Counted from the first letter of the stretch, positions 49,401 through 61,152 are shown. The stretch is 64,000 nucleotides of DNA from Dipteronia dyeriana (GCA_032871835.1 CM065301.1:11912413-11976412); one strand, 5' to 3'. Numbers and translations are program-made. Notes: generated by a model not told the origin, from the sequence alone.

Positions 49401-50045
49401 ACACAGGCTCAGATAATTTCTGATCACAACCCGTCAACTCCAGCTCAAAAAAAGAGTGACCATCCGAAGGATCATCCTCCTTTTACATCCGGTTCGTGCA
49501 TTCTCCCAAACTGTATAGTCCCTGCTGTTTCATGCTTCAACCCAAAACGCAAGCGCAAAAAGAAGACAGGGAACCACGGTGGGCCTGAATTCGTAGCCGA
49601 GCCCATGGATGTTCGGTCCATGTCATTTGTGGGGACCCACGAGTATTTGGCGCCGGAGATAGTGTCTGGTGAGGGACATGGGAGTCCTGTGGATTGGTGG
49701 ACACTAGGGATATTTATATTTGAAATGTTTTATGGGGTGACACCTTTTAGGGGTGTGGACCATGAGCTAACCCTAGCAAACATTGTGGCCCGAGCCCTAG
49801 AGTTCCCCAAGGAACCGGCCGTGGCGGCTACGGCTAAGGACCTCATTTCACAACTATTGATTAAAGATCCAGCGAGGCGATTAGGGTCGACGATGGGTGC
49901 ATCAGCAATCAAGCACCATCCATTTTTTCAAGGGGTAAATTGGGCATTGTTGAGATGTACACCACCACCATTTATTCCTCCTCCATATAGTAGAGAAGCT
50001 GTGTCGGATGAAAGCTGTACTCAGACCCCAGTTGAATATTATTAA
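45756..50045 (+). CDS. AGC-VIII serine/threonine protein kinase, AGC1-12-like
   Basis: This protein kinase belongs to the plant-specific AGC-VIII group, whose members act on auxin efflux carriers and tropic growth. Exon 1 is 45756-46285 and exon 2 is 49247-50045, giving 442 residues. After a short Ser/Thr-rich N-terminus come the loop [51 protein letters not shown] instead of DFG, a 60-residue activation-segment insertion with [15 protein letters not shown] and a KRKRKKK basic patch, then [18 protein letters not shown]. The C-terminus ends VEYY and lacks the FxxF motif of the neighbouring KIPK-like kinase. The insertion and missing PIF-like tail suit AGC1-12, a family call from memory. The large intron ends in a duplicated 3' splice site (see repeat at 49157). 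Confidence 0.9.
46286..49246 (+). other. Phase-2 intron (2.96 kb) of the AGC1-12-like kinase
   Basis: Donor GTCAG|GTACGC and acceptor ATCTCCAG|GTTC split an Arg codon at the same place as in the KIPK-like gene. The intron holds a (GA)n tract at 46392-46416 and otherwise unremarkable AT-rich DNA. It is much longer than the 548-bp counterpart. Confidence 0.85.
49157..49248 (+). repeat. Perfect 46-bp tandem duplication containing the 3' splice site
   Basis: The unit beginning TACTAATTTCTCCACTAACT and ending TATATATATCTCCAG plus GT occurs at 49157-49202 and 49203-49248 without a mismatch. It includes a CTAAC branch-point-like motif, the pyrimidine tract and the CAG. Two equal acceptors therefore exist, after 49200 and after 49246. 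Only the second keeps the kinase frame. Confidence 0.92.
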
Positions 50046-51460
50046 CTAAATAAAACAGAAAAAGAAAAAAAAAATTGTTTATAAGGAATATCTCACAATA
50101 TTCAGATACATTTACCGACTTGTTTTTGAAAGTTTGGAATACAGCTAGTATCTGCCATGCATACTTGGATCCTTGTCACATTTAGGAGCCACAGCCACTG
50201 TAAAAAGAAATAGATCTTCCAACTGCACGTGGTGTGTTATTTTCATCTTGTTGCACACGTTTGACCCGATAAAGTTTTTCCAAATTAAGGATAGGTATCG
50301 AGAACCTCATGCTACAAAACAAAAGAGGTCGAAATTTATACGTGGTCTGTTAGTATATATGAAAATGACTCGAAAATGATTTAGGAAGCTTCCATTTACA
50401 ACATAGGATAAGATTTTTTTTGTAAAAAAAAAAAAAAAACATGATTTTTCTGAGTAGGATTTGAATAGAGAAATGCTGCTGGCTTGTGGGCATATGCGAT
50501 CAATTAGTCAATTACATTGCGCTATGGCCTATGAGCCTATGGATTAGGATCTGTCATCGAAACATAAAAAGATTTTTGAAACTCGGTAATATGGCAGAAT
50601 GTAACTGGACGGTCTCATAATTTATCCACATAAGATTTTCTCGGCATATGCACCATATGCATGTGAATTGTTGGCCATCCGGGGAAAATGTGGGGCTGCC
50701 CAATCACACCAATATCACCTTTATTACTATTTTTTTAATGCTCACATGTTGTTTGTATTAATTCTTTCATGAGACATAATTATATCACAACACTGGTGAA
50801 GTTTGTATACTTATGAAGTATGTATGTTAGATGATAAGGGGAAAAAAATAATCAGAAATAGCCCTCTAAAACTTTAGAGATTTATTTTCAACGACGTATA
50901 TAAACGTTTAACTATTCATAAACAACATTTTTATGAATTTACCCATATAACCTCAAATAAAACTCATCATTTTCACATTCCTGCCCTCTCACTTGCCATT
51001 TGACACATTGAAAGAACCTAGAGAGTGTGTGTACACCCGAGAGTTGAGCAAGAAGGGAGGGAGAGAGAGACTACCGCCGTAGGTAGAAATGGCTGATTTG
51101 AGTGGAGACGCCGTGGAATAAACAAACCATTGCAGTTGATAGGCTACCAAATGAGAGCTTGGACGTCGGAGAAGTTGGGTGTGGGTTTTTAGTAAGAGAA
51201 ATATAATTTTCAGCCCATTTGAATTTTTTTAATGCAGTTTTATATTAGAAACATATGTAGGGTTTAATAATAGATGAAATGTATGCCATTTTTTCTTAGA
51301 AATATTCAGAAGTTGTGTACCTTACAGCAGGGGGTTGGCTAAGTATATTTTTTTTAAAGGTATACACCTGCTGTACGTGTGTCGACCCGTATCTGAGACA
51401 TTGTTAGGTTGAATAAACGTAATTTTCTACTTAAGTCATATTGGTACAAAGTTTTTTTTT
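50046..51460. other. Intergenic DNA downstream of the AGC1-12-like kinase
   Basis: It begins with the likely 3' UTR. A small GA/GC-richer patch at about 51000-51200 contains ATGGCTGATTTGAGTGGAGACG and could be a stray first-exon fragment, but the frame stops after ten codons. Nothing else was recognised. Confidence 0.4.
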
Positions 51461-51469
51461 TAAGCAAAC

Positions 51470-51595
51470 CTTAAACCGGAAGAAAACTCTTCAGACATGA
51501 TTTTTAAAATGTATATTGTGTTACTTGAACCCCTGACCACCAGTGTAGAAGGGAGATACACAACCATCTTTACTAAGAGATGACGTGTACAAAAA
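51470..51595 (-). mobile_element. tRNA-derived SINE-like element, copy 2
   Basis: It matches the copy at 45345-45480 over most of its length: ACCGGAAGAAAACTCT, a diverged spacer, CTTGAACCCCTGACCAC, GGGAGATACACAACCA and CTAAGAGATGACGTG. On the minus strand the B box reads GGTTCAAGTA. Confidence 0.5.
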
Positions 51596-51989
51596 ATAAT
51601 AATAAATACATCGATAATAAAAATATAATGTTTTTTTCCCATACAAACATTTAAAATGATTCAACTAGGAAATATAGACAAAAAATTACTAGCGAAATAA
51701 ACTTAAATATTTTTTAGTGTCAATAAAATATTGAACGTATCACTCTAATGAATTTATTAAAATTATCCCCAATAAAATTAAATTATAAACTAGTTTATTT
51801 TTATAAATTATCAAGCAATAGCAATTGAAATTATCTTCATTTTGAATTTCTAGTTTTTCTTTTAACAAACAATTTAAAAAAATCCATTTTTTTTAAATAT
51901 GGCATGGGCAGAAGCCCATACTAGTTTCTGAATACCTCCGCCCCTACCTTACATCGAGAGTTGTTAAATTGAACCGAAAACTTATTTGA

Positions 51990-53330
51990 ACTATATATAA
52001 CTTGTATCGGATAGAATATTGTTATAACCTATAAAAATAGAAATTGTGTGCTTCAAGGGCATTAATGACGCTTTCCTTGAAACATTGTTTGCCCTCACCA
52101 ATCGTGTGTTGCATCGGGTTATATAAATATGCCTCAAAGATACTATAAAGCATCGGTGTCTAACATTTTTGTGCATTAACGATATTAGATCATAAACACC
52201 TTTGACATTTGCTGGATTGTCAAGATAAGAAATTCTATCATTGCACAGCTGATAGAATATCGGTAACTTTAATGGAAGAAAACAATATGACCACATGGTT
52301 TTAATAAATAAGAGAAAATGGATAGGAGATGTCAATGACCTAACTCTCTAACTTAGCAAAATTATGGTACGTCTCAAATGGTATAAAATGAGCATTTTAT
52401 AGAGTGGTTTGCACTCATTCATGAAGCAATGCAACCTTTGTTGCTCCCATTCATGAAATGGTGCAAAATACTTTTAAATATAAAGTTGTGTCATTTCACT
52501 CGATAAAACACATATACACCATTTGGTAGTTGTGACTTTTTGTCAACAACTTCTAGAAAGTTGTATCATTTCCATTCCAATTCAATTTATTTGAAAAATT
52601 GTCAACAATCCCCCATAATTTTCAAAATAAATGTAATTTTTTAAAAATGTCTTGCACATGCCTAGAAATCTTATGCATGAATGAATGTGTCGTTCGATTG
52701 AACCTTGCACTTAGTGAAAATGCATCAAAGTTAGTCAATGTCACATGGTAGACAAACTTTGAACAAGTGAACTTATACGACTAACCGAACACGTCTCACA
52801 CATAATCTTTATTTATCTTAGGTGTTCATATATGCTGATGTGTGTAAAGGTCTTGCATCTATATCTTGATTTTTTATGAGAGCTTTAGTAACCAACCTAC
52901 CAACCAAGTTACACAAATGACAACACCATCTCTGATACTCAGATAGGTAGACGTCATCAGAAATGCTCCTATAAATGCATTCAAATAGAAATCCTATTAA
53001 AAGCCTATTAAAATCTTAAGAGCTTAACCTTATCAGTACATACATGTACCAATCACTTTCATCTTTGGGACGCATATATAAAATATTATAGTGTTTACAA
53101 TCACAACTTATAATGTACTTTGTTTATTGAACCCAAGATCTTGATGTGTCAAGTATTAGATTGATGTTCCATCATTGTTAATATTTAAATGTTAGACTTC
53201 GGTCCCACTTTCTTTAAAGTTTTATGTATTAAATTGCTTACAAGACTTTCTTTAAAAGGTTTTGCCGGATTTTGACTAGAGTTCACAAAATCTATGGTAA
53301 ATGCAACATTTATCAATTGTATCACATAAT
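51990..53330 (-). mobile_element. Likely truncated LTR-retrotransposon remnant
   Basis: Near 52600-52625 the + strand reads TTGTCAACAATCCCCCATAATT. On the minus strand that is a purine run (GGGGGAT) followed by TGTTGAC, the layout of a PPT next to an LTR start, like that of the copia element at 9310. Sequence left of it may be LTR and right of it internal 3' DNA. No coding domain survives and no second LTR was found. The call is tentative. Confidence 0.35.
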
Positions 53331-53332
53331 TG

Positions 53333-53383
53333 TCTCTTTCTCACCCTAGCATTTATCAATGAATAGCTAGGGTGAGAAAGAGA
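53333..53383. other. Perfect 18-bp stem hairpin
   Basis: TCTCTTTCTCACCCTAGC (53333-53350) is the exact reverse complement of GCTAGGGTGAGAAAGAGA (53366-53383), with a 15-base loop. It lies about 140 bp left of the gypsy LTR and is not part of any recognised gene. Confidence 0.85.
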
Positions 53384-53526
53384 GATGGGGATCTTAAGAA
53401 TATTGAAATGAATTAAACAATTGGGGTAATGGGCTATATATAGAAAAATATTAAAGAGAATGAGCAGAAGATTGTAATGAATTCTTTTTGGGACTCTTTA
53501 TATTACCGTATATAAGTATATAACTT

Positions 53527-54363
53527 TGTTGTATGTAAATTTTACCAAGCATACACGTCATTGACAGGAAGGAAAAAATAGCCAGGTGTATGCTTAGATA
53601 GGCATCCGGGAAATATCCTACAAGGCACCATTAAAGAGGAGCAAGCCCGAGTAAGCATATACCGAATAAAGACCTACTCGGGATTAGTTAAAAATACTCA
53701 TGACTGGTTAAAACAACGCTTCCACTCGGGCTCATACGGCAGTACTCGGGACCATCTGGTATCATTCTTACTCGGGAGTAAATACAACTCGAATAAGAAC
53801 TTATCATACAGGTTAAGTCTTTAAATACGCAAAGATATCCGTCATGAAGGAATCCCAAATAATGGACCTTTAAGTTAGAAGAGTCCCCCAATCAGGAAAC
53901 AACTTGATTCCTTTTCGAAGACTACATTCTTATAAAGAAACAAGTCAAGTTGAACTAGACTACTAGAATCCCACTCAATTTCCATAAGAGACTCCGAAAC
54001 AGAAAAAAAGACAAATCAACCTCAAGCAAGTAACCAAATCACAATTAAATACAAATATCTTGTATTACTTGTACAAAGCGGATTAGGGTTCTATAAGCAT
54101 ATAAATAGACCCATAATCTGGTTCAAAAAGATATAGGCAATATAGCATACAATAATCACAAACAATACAGAGAGAAAAAGGGAGATCGAGAGCTTGTAAG
54201 AACATCTTATTCTCTTAGTGGATTTTGGCTTGGTTGATCTTTCAACCACCCGTGGATGTTTCTCCGACCATCAGAGTTTTACCACGTAAAACTTATCTTG
54301 TTACTCTCTCTGCATCTCTTTCTCTTTGAATCAATAGTCAAAATCCAGAAAACGACGTCAACA
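53527..54363 (+). repeat. 5' LTR of the gypsy element (left border provisional)
   Basis: The right border is set by CAACA at 54359-54363 directly before the PBS. TGTTG at 53527 would give matching TGTTG...CAACA ends and an 837-bp LTR, but with no second LTR in view the left end is a guess; TG at 53562 is an alternative. CTCGGG words recur inside. TATAAATA at 54100-54107 is a good TATA box for the transcript start of the element. Confidence 0.6.
54100..54107 (+). promoter_or_regulatory. TATA box in the gypsy LTR
   Basis: TATAAATA lies about 260 bp before the LTR end. Transcription would then start near 54130, leaving an R-U5 of about 230 bp. Confidence 0.55.
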
Positions 54364-54364
54364 A

Positions 54365-54380
54365 TTGGCGCTAGAAGGAG
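54365..54380 (+). promoter_or_regulatory. Primer binding site of the gypsy element
   Basis: TTGGCGCTAGAAGGAG follows the LTR end by one base. A TGGCGC-type start just inside the LTR is the usual primer site of Tat and related plant gypsy elements. The exact tRNA was not assigned. Confidence 0.65.
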
Positions 54381-54410
54381 GGGTCACACCTCTGAACTTG
54401 TTAGAAAGCA

Positions 54411-56135
54411 ATGGCTGGAAGCAGAAGTAGTTCAGGGAATGGCCAAAGATCACCAGGCGATTTCCATATTGGCAATACGTCACAAAATCCTACAGCAAAC
54501 ACAGAAAACCAACTTGCGCACCTGGCAGGGATCCAGCAAGTTCCTCCAACCAGCAGAGATCTTACGCTGCGTTTCCAAGAGGCCCTGCAGCAATTGGTGA
54601 CGGACGCAGCAAAGGAAGGGATTGACCTACTAGCCGCAGGAGCGCATACTCCCAATCCTTCACCCGTGAGGCTCCGTTCAATGGTGGTAGGACCGGGAAT
54701 AACTATGCCAGAAACCAGAATGAACTCTTCCCCAATCAATCCGGTTGGACAGAAAACACTAGAGGAGGAGAATCACCAAAAGCTGGATCGCAATCAAACA
54801 GTACGTGCCAGACATAGTAAATACGATCGACGCAGAGGACGATCATCTTCAGAAGACAGTGATCAACATCATCGTAAACGTCATCATGGAGTCACACGAG
54901 GGTTCCGGCATCAGAGTGAAGAATCTGAGGAAAGAATGACAGTAACCCAACGGTTCAACTGTCAAGGAAGCTTGGTAGGGGACAGAGATATTACAATCCA
55001 AAGCCTAACTCGAGAAGTAGAGAATAATAGGCGACAGATGGAGGCACTTGTCAGACGTTACAGTTACAACGATCTATCCGACAGTCCATTTACCAGGGAA
55101 ATTTTGTGGACCCCTTTTTCGAAAAGATTCAGGATGCCGCATGTGGAACAATTCAAAAAAGATACAGATCCAAAGGAGCACGTTAGACGCTATAAAAGTG
55201 CCATGGCTCAATATGCCCGCAGTGACCCCCTGTTGTGTCTCAACTTTCCACAAACACTTGGGGACACAGGCTCAAGATGGTTCGGAAGACTACCCCCGGC
55301 AAGCATCGGAAATTTCAGCTAGTTGAACAGGAGCTTCTCAAAGCAATTCCTGAGCAACATTCACATAAAGAAGTCGGTAGCCTACCTCTCTCAAATAAAA
55401 TAGGGGAAGGACGAGTCATTAAAAAAATACTTGGGCCGGTTTGGCCAAGCAGTATCAGAGATTGGCAGCGCTAATGATGAAGCCATTATTGTTGCCTTCA
55501 CCAATAACTTGCAGAATGGACGATTACCCTTCGATTTGAGAAGAGCACGGCTGACAAGGTATGCCGACATGATGGATATGGCGGGAGGATACGCTCTGGC
55601 TGAGGAAGAAGAGTTAGCTACAGGAGGAAGCTATATGCATGGAGGAAAGCCCGAACAGAGAAATACCGAATCCAAGGGGAAGAATCAAAAAGAAAAACAA
55701 AAAGGGAATAGTAAGGAGAAAAATAAGGATGGGGGTAATGGGCGCAACGCCGAAAGGTCCACAGAGAAATACCGCGGCAGATACACCAATTACACCCCTC
55801 TTAGGAAGAAACAAAAAGAAATTCTAGCCATCCTGGAAGAAAAGAATATGGTACAAGAACCGTGGCGACAGTCACAGTTCGCACAGAGAGATACAACCAA
55901 GTATTGCAGGTTTCATAAAGAGACTGGGCATGAAACTTCGAAGTGTTTTCAACTCAGAGACTACATAGAAACCCTTATTCGGGAAGGGCACCTGCGGGAT
56001 GTAGTCTTAAAAAAAGAAGAGGGATCGGAAGTCAAAAAAGCCAAGGCTGATCACAACCCTGGTCAAAACCGAAGAGCCAGCCCCGAAGCCAATCAAGTAA
56101 TACATACGATCTTCGGAGGACCTTTACTGGGATGA
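54411..56135 (+). pseudogene. gypsy gag remnant
   Basis: The frame from 54411 (good start context, AGCAATGG) runs to a TAG at 55320. It includes an Arg/Ser/His-rich stretch and the retrotransposon gag core ILWTPFSKRFRMPHVEQFKK. The core continues in a different frame (LGRFGQAVSEIGSANDEAII, from about 55430). It ends with a Lys-rich linker, a modified zinc-knuckle-type CRFHKETGHETSKC with LRDYIETLIREGHLRD, and a TGA at 56133. At least one frameshift lies between 55320 and 55430. The Gag protein would be cut in two, so the element cannot assemble particles itself. Confidence 0.85.
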
Positions 56136-59100
56136 GCAACCGAGACGGACTCAGGAAGTCCGAGAAGCTGTAGAAGCCAGGAATAACTTTGACGTGAATT
56201 CGGTTGAACCAGACCCGAAGAGGGTAAAGGAAGGATGGGACCCGATAGTCTTCACAGAGGCAGATTCCCACGGCGTCGATGTTCGACCTAATAACTCTTT
56301 GGTTATAAGCGCCCGGATTGGCCATAAGGAAGTCCGGAGAATTTTAATAGATAATGAGAGTTCAACAGATATTTTAAACGTGGCCGTATACGACCAGCTA
56401 AGATTCCACCGAAAAGATTTACAGCATTTCCATACTCCATTAAGAGGATTTGGGGGAATAGAAGTCGAGTCCCTCGGGACAGCCAAATTACCTGTGAAGA
56501 TCGGAACGGCACCATGCCAGAGGATTGTCCTGCTCGACTTCGTGGTAGTTGATTTGGATAATTGACCGTATAATGCGTTATTGGGTCAGCCATTCCTGAA
56601 TAAAACAAGAGCCGTGACGGCCACTTACGCATTAATGATCAAGTTCCTAACGGAACAAGGGGTTGGGATAGTCAAGGGATCCCAAGAGATGGCCAGAAGA
56701 GCAAACCTGTCGGTATACAGAGACAAGCATGATGCCAAACAAGTGTGCACCATAATGCATCCAAATGAGTGTGAAGAACCCTTGTCATTCGAACTAGATC
56801 CAAGGGAGGGCTCGAATGAATACAAGACAGAAGTGGTCGAAATACTACTCGAAAAAGACAAACCGGACAGGAAAGTCAAGATCGGGGCCAACTTGGAAGA
56901 AAAAATTAAGCCAGAATTGACCAATTTGCTCAGAGAATATGAAGATGTATTCGCCTGGAGTCATGAAGATATGATCGGAATAGATGCCCGAATAATATCC
57001 CACCACCTCGCAGTTAGCCCGAATGCCAAACCGGTAGTACAAAAGAGAAGATCGTTCAATCCCGAAAGAAGTCAAGCAATCAAACAAGAGGTGGAAAAGC
57101 TACTAGCGACGGGATCAATCAGAGAAGTCAGCTACCCCCAGTGGGTCGCCAACGTAGTTCTCATCCAGAAGAAAAATGGACAATGGAGGATGTGCGTAGA
57201 TTTCACGGATCTAAACAAGGCATGTCCAAAGGACAACTTCCCCCTCCCAAGAATAGATCAGCTGGTGGATGCCACGGCATGTCATGAATTGCTCACCTTT
57301 ATGGATGCTTACTCGGGATACAATCAGATCCAGATGAACAAAGCTGATGAAGAAAAAACAACTTTCACAACGGATCAAGGTTTATATTGCTACACAGTAA
57401 TGCCTTTCGGTTTAAAAAATGCATGAGCCACGTACCAAAGGTTGGTCAACAAGATCTTCACTAGGCAAAGAGGAAGGAACATGGAAATATACATTGATGA
57501 CATGTTGACTAAAAGCGTCTCAGCAGACGACCATGCCCGCGACCTCTGAGAGACATTTGATGTATTAAGAAGATATCAGATGAAATTAAACCCAAGCAAA
57601 TGTTTATTCGGAGTCCACTCGGGAAGATTCTTGGGTTTTCAAGTCCATCAAAGAGGAATCGAAGTTAATCCAGAGAAGATCCAAGCCTTGCAACAAATGA
57701 CTTCACCTACAATATTGAAAGAGGTACATCGCTTAACAGGGTGTTTAGCCTCATTGGGAAGATTCATCTCAAAGGCTACAGACAGATGCACGCCTTTCTT
57801 CAAAGTAATCAAAAAAGGGAAAGGCCTGGAGTGGAATAAAGAGTGCGAGCAGGCATTCTTAAAAATAAAAGAATACTTGGGGCAAGCACCCATCCTCTCA
57901 AAACCATAAAAAGGGGAAATACTTCAACTGTATCTATCAATAACCGAGCTCGCAGCAAGTTCAGTTCTAGTCAGGACAGAAGATGGAGTGCAGAAACCAG
58001 TGTATTATACAAGCAAGGCATTCCTACCGGCCGAGACCAGATACTCACAGGCAGAGAAGATAGCCTTATCATTGGTTTCAGCAGCAAAAAAGCTGAGACC
58101 ATATTTTCAGGCTCATACGATCCAGGTTCTCACCAATTGCCCATTAAGACAAATCTTACAAAAACCAGAGATATCAGGAAGACTTACTAAATGGGCAATC
58201 GAGTTGAGTGAATTCGATATTCATTATGTCCCCGGAACTTCCCTTAAAGGACAAGCGGTGGCAGACTTCATAGCCGAGTTCACAGAACCGAACCTGGAAG
58301 CAAAAAGACTGTTGGATAAAAATTTCCCATGGAAATTATATGTTGATGGTTCTTCAAACACTCATGCCAGCGGGGCAGGGATCGTAGTTCGCACCCCAGA
58401 AGGGGATGATGTTGAGTGTGCCATGAGATTTGATTTCAAAGCAACCAATAATCAGGCCGAATACGAGGCATTGTTAGCTGGACTCAGAGTCTGCATAGCT
58501 CTTGGGGCAGATGAAGTGGAGATATTCAGCGATTCACATGTAGTTTTCAACCAGGTTATGGATGAATACCAGGCTAAAGATGAAGGAATGGTCGCCTACC
58601 GTGACATTGCAAAACAACTCCTCCTCCAAAAATTTAAAGAATACAAGATCGCTCAAATCCCCAGAGAAGAAAATGAAAAGGCAGACGCTTTATCTAAATT
58701 AGCATCAGCAACAACCTCAATCAGGCCAAAAACCATTCCAGTTGCACACCTCCTTAAACCGAGTACAACTGAACTTAAGCATTTGGAAATTTCAGAAATC
58801 AGAACACCGCAAGACGGTTGGATGGTCCAGCTGAGAAGCTTCCTGGAAGAAGGCATACTCCCGGAAGATCCGATATTAGCAAAGCGTATCAGGTATCAAT
58901 CGGGTAGGTACACCATGATCGGAGGAGAATTATACAGAAGAGGGTTTTCTCGAGCTCTCCAGAGATGTATACCGAAAGAAGATGCACATCGAGTACTTCA
59001 AGGGATCCAGGGAGGAGTTTGCAGGAACCACACTTGGGGTAGGAGTCTGGCGCATAAAGTACTCAGGCAAGGCTATTATTGGCCTACACTTTTCTCAGAT

Positions 59101-60055
59101 GCACAGCAATGGTCGGAAAGTTGCAATACCTGTCAAAGAATTGCCAACGATATCCGAAAACCCTCAGAAAAGCTCAGAAATCTCACTGCCCCGTGGCCAT
59201 TTCCATGTTGGGCCTAGACCTGATCGGGCCAATGCCAGCTGGAACAGGGGGTGGAGCGAAGCATTCCATAGTAGCTGTCGATTATTTCACAAAATGGGCT
59301 GAAGCTGAAGCGTTGGTGCATATCACGGAAGCCAACACCACAAATTTCATAAAGAAAAACATACTTTACTGGTTTGGAATTCCGGACACTATAATCACCG
59401 ACAATGGAACTCAGTTCGATAACCAAAGGTTCAGACAATTGTGCGAGAAGTATCAAATTGCTAACTACTATGCAACACCAGCTCATCCACAAACAAACGG
59501 GCAAGTAGAAGCAGTAAATAAAATTATCAAGCACACTATCAAAGCAAAATTAGATGACAAAAAAGGAAGCTGGGTTGAAAAGCTTCCTGAAGTATTGTGG
59601 GCATATCGGACGACAGCAAGGACTTCAACAGAGAAACTCCGTTCAGCCTAGCCTTTGGAACATAAGCTGTTATCCCCATAGAGACATCGTATGCGTCCCC
59701 CCGGGTCAGGTTATACGATGAAGGAAAAAACATTGATACACTGCTACAAAGTTTGGATGAGCTAGAAGAAAAAAGGGAAAATTCTCGAATAAGAAATGCA
59801 GCTTATCAACAAAGAGTGGCACGCCACTACAACTCTCGTGTTCGGATCAGGAAATTTCAGTTAGGAGATCTGGTGCTCAGGAAGGTGTCACTGAACACCA
59901 AGAATAAAGTCGCGGGATCCCTGACTGACAAATGGGAAGGCCCATACAAGATCGAGGGGATAGATGGCCATAGAGCTTATTGGATTGCTCGACCCAATGG
60001 AGGGGTGTTACCCCGACCGTGCAATGCTCGATATCTGAAGATTTTCTATCCTTAA
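56136..60055 (+). pseudogene. gypsy pol remnant: protease, RT, RNase H, aRNH, integrase
   Basis: Protease lies near 56300-56420, but its active-site triplet reads D-N-E at 56350-56358 where relatives have D-N-G. RT shows WRMCVDFTDLNKACPKDNFPL, VMPFGLKNA and an intact YIDD at 57490-57501. The first RNase H starts near 57990 (KPVYYTSKAFLPAETRYSQ). The second, archaeal-type RNase H spans about 58330-58700 (YVDGSSN, NNQAEYEALLAGL, SDSH). Integrase has CNTCQRI, LDLIGPMPAGTGGG, TDNGTQFDNQRF and PQTNGQVEAVNK. The C-terminal tail ends RYLKIFYP. Breaks: stops at 56563, 57424, 57547 and 57907, and frameshifts near 59200 and 59630. No functional product is expected. Confidence 0.9.
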
Positions 60056-60636
60056 AATATATATTTATATTAAATATTTTATTATTTTTCTAATCAGGAC
60101 AGTATTAGTCAGAATAAATATCAAAACTGTAATATTAATCTTTGTTGATTTTTCGCAGTAATAAATAAAACTAAGAATTTCCAAAAGGAAAGCACCTAGC
60201 TCGAGATTTCCAGAGCATATGACAATAAGAAATGGAAGAAGAGCATGATAATAAGAACATGCAAATAGAATTCTCGGGACCATCAAATCTCGAAAGGGCG
60301 GAGAAGCTCGTAGGAGCATGCCAGCCGAGCAGGGTCAAAATGACCTTCGCAACAAGGCAAACCCGATGCACCAGACTGGAAAAATTCTCGGGACTCTATA
60401 GGGAGAAATTCCGGTGAAATGCGTAGCTGTGTTGAAGTAACTTTTTTTTTTAAAAAAAAAAGCTCAACGATTCGGCAAACCCTTGCGCATAAAAACTAGG
60501 GAGACATCCTTGGTATTGCGTAAGGACTCGAACGTATAATCATGGTGAGCCTTGATATAACGTTCGGGTAGCAACCGGGTATGAAACATAAGTGCAAACT
60601 TTCCTGTTTCAAGATGACTCGGTTAATAATAAAGAA
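60056..60636 (+). other. Non-coding DNA between gypsy pol and the tandem repeats
   Basis: It follows the pol stop and leads into the repeat array. An AT-rich stretch (60056-60180) is followed by TCGGG-rich sequence of the element's own style. The 61- to 84-residue ORFs here show no family features. Confidence 0.5.
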
Positions 60637-61152
60637 GCCAGTTTAATAAGATACTTGGCAATTGAAGTTATTCGGGTAACAACCGGTTTAATAAGATACT
60701 CGGTTAAGTTACCCGACCAAAAGCCAGTTTAATAAGATACTTGGCGATTGAAGTAATTTGGGTAACAACCGGTTTAATAAGATACTCGATTAAGTTACCC
60801 GACCAAAAGCCAGTTTAATAAGATACTTGGCAATTGAAGTTATTCGGGTAACAACCGGTTTAATAAGATACTCGGTTAAGTTACCCGACCAAAAGCCAGT
60901 TTAATAAGATACTTGGCGATTGAAGTAATTCGGGTAACAACCGGTTTAATAAGATACTCGGTTAAGTTACCCGACCCAAAGCCAGTTTAATAAGATACTT
61001 GGCGATTGAAGTAATTCGGGTAACAACCGGTTTAATAAGATACTCGGTTAAGTTACCCGACCAACAGCCAGTTTAATAAGATACTTGGCAATCAAAGTTA
61101 TTCGGATAACCGGTTTAATAAGATACTCGGTTAAGTTATCCGATCACCAGCC
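60637..61152 (+). repeat. 86-bp tandem repeat array, about six units
   Basis: GCCAGTTTAATAAGATACTTGG starts at 60637, 60723, 60809, 60895, 60981 and 61067, exactly 86 bp apart, with a truncated last start at about 61150. Each unit is built from two related halves of about 45 and 41 bp, both with TTTAATAAGATACT(T/C)GG, so an older duplication came before the array. Units differ by only a few bases. The array sits between pol and the antisense ORF, where Tat-lineage elements are known to carry variable tandem repeats. Confidence 0.95.

Noticed and set aside
54401..54739. Minus-strand ORFs over gag and pol as genes
   Set aside because: These are mirror frames of the gypsy coding sequence. Unlike the antisense ORF after pol, they lie over a clear + strand coding region.
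60637..61152. 86-bp repeats as a CRISPR array
   Set aside because: The units are contiguous and homogeneous with no unique spacers, inside a plant retrotransposon.
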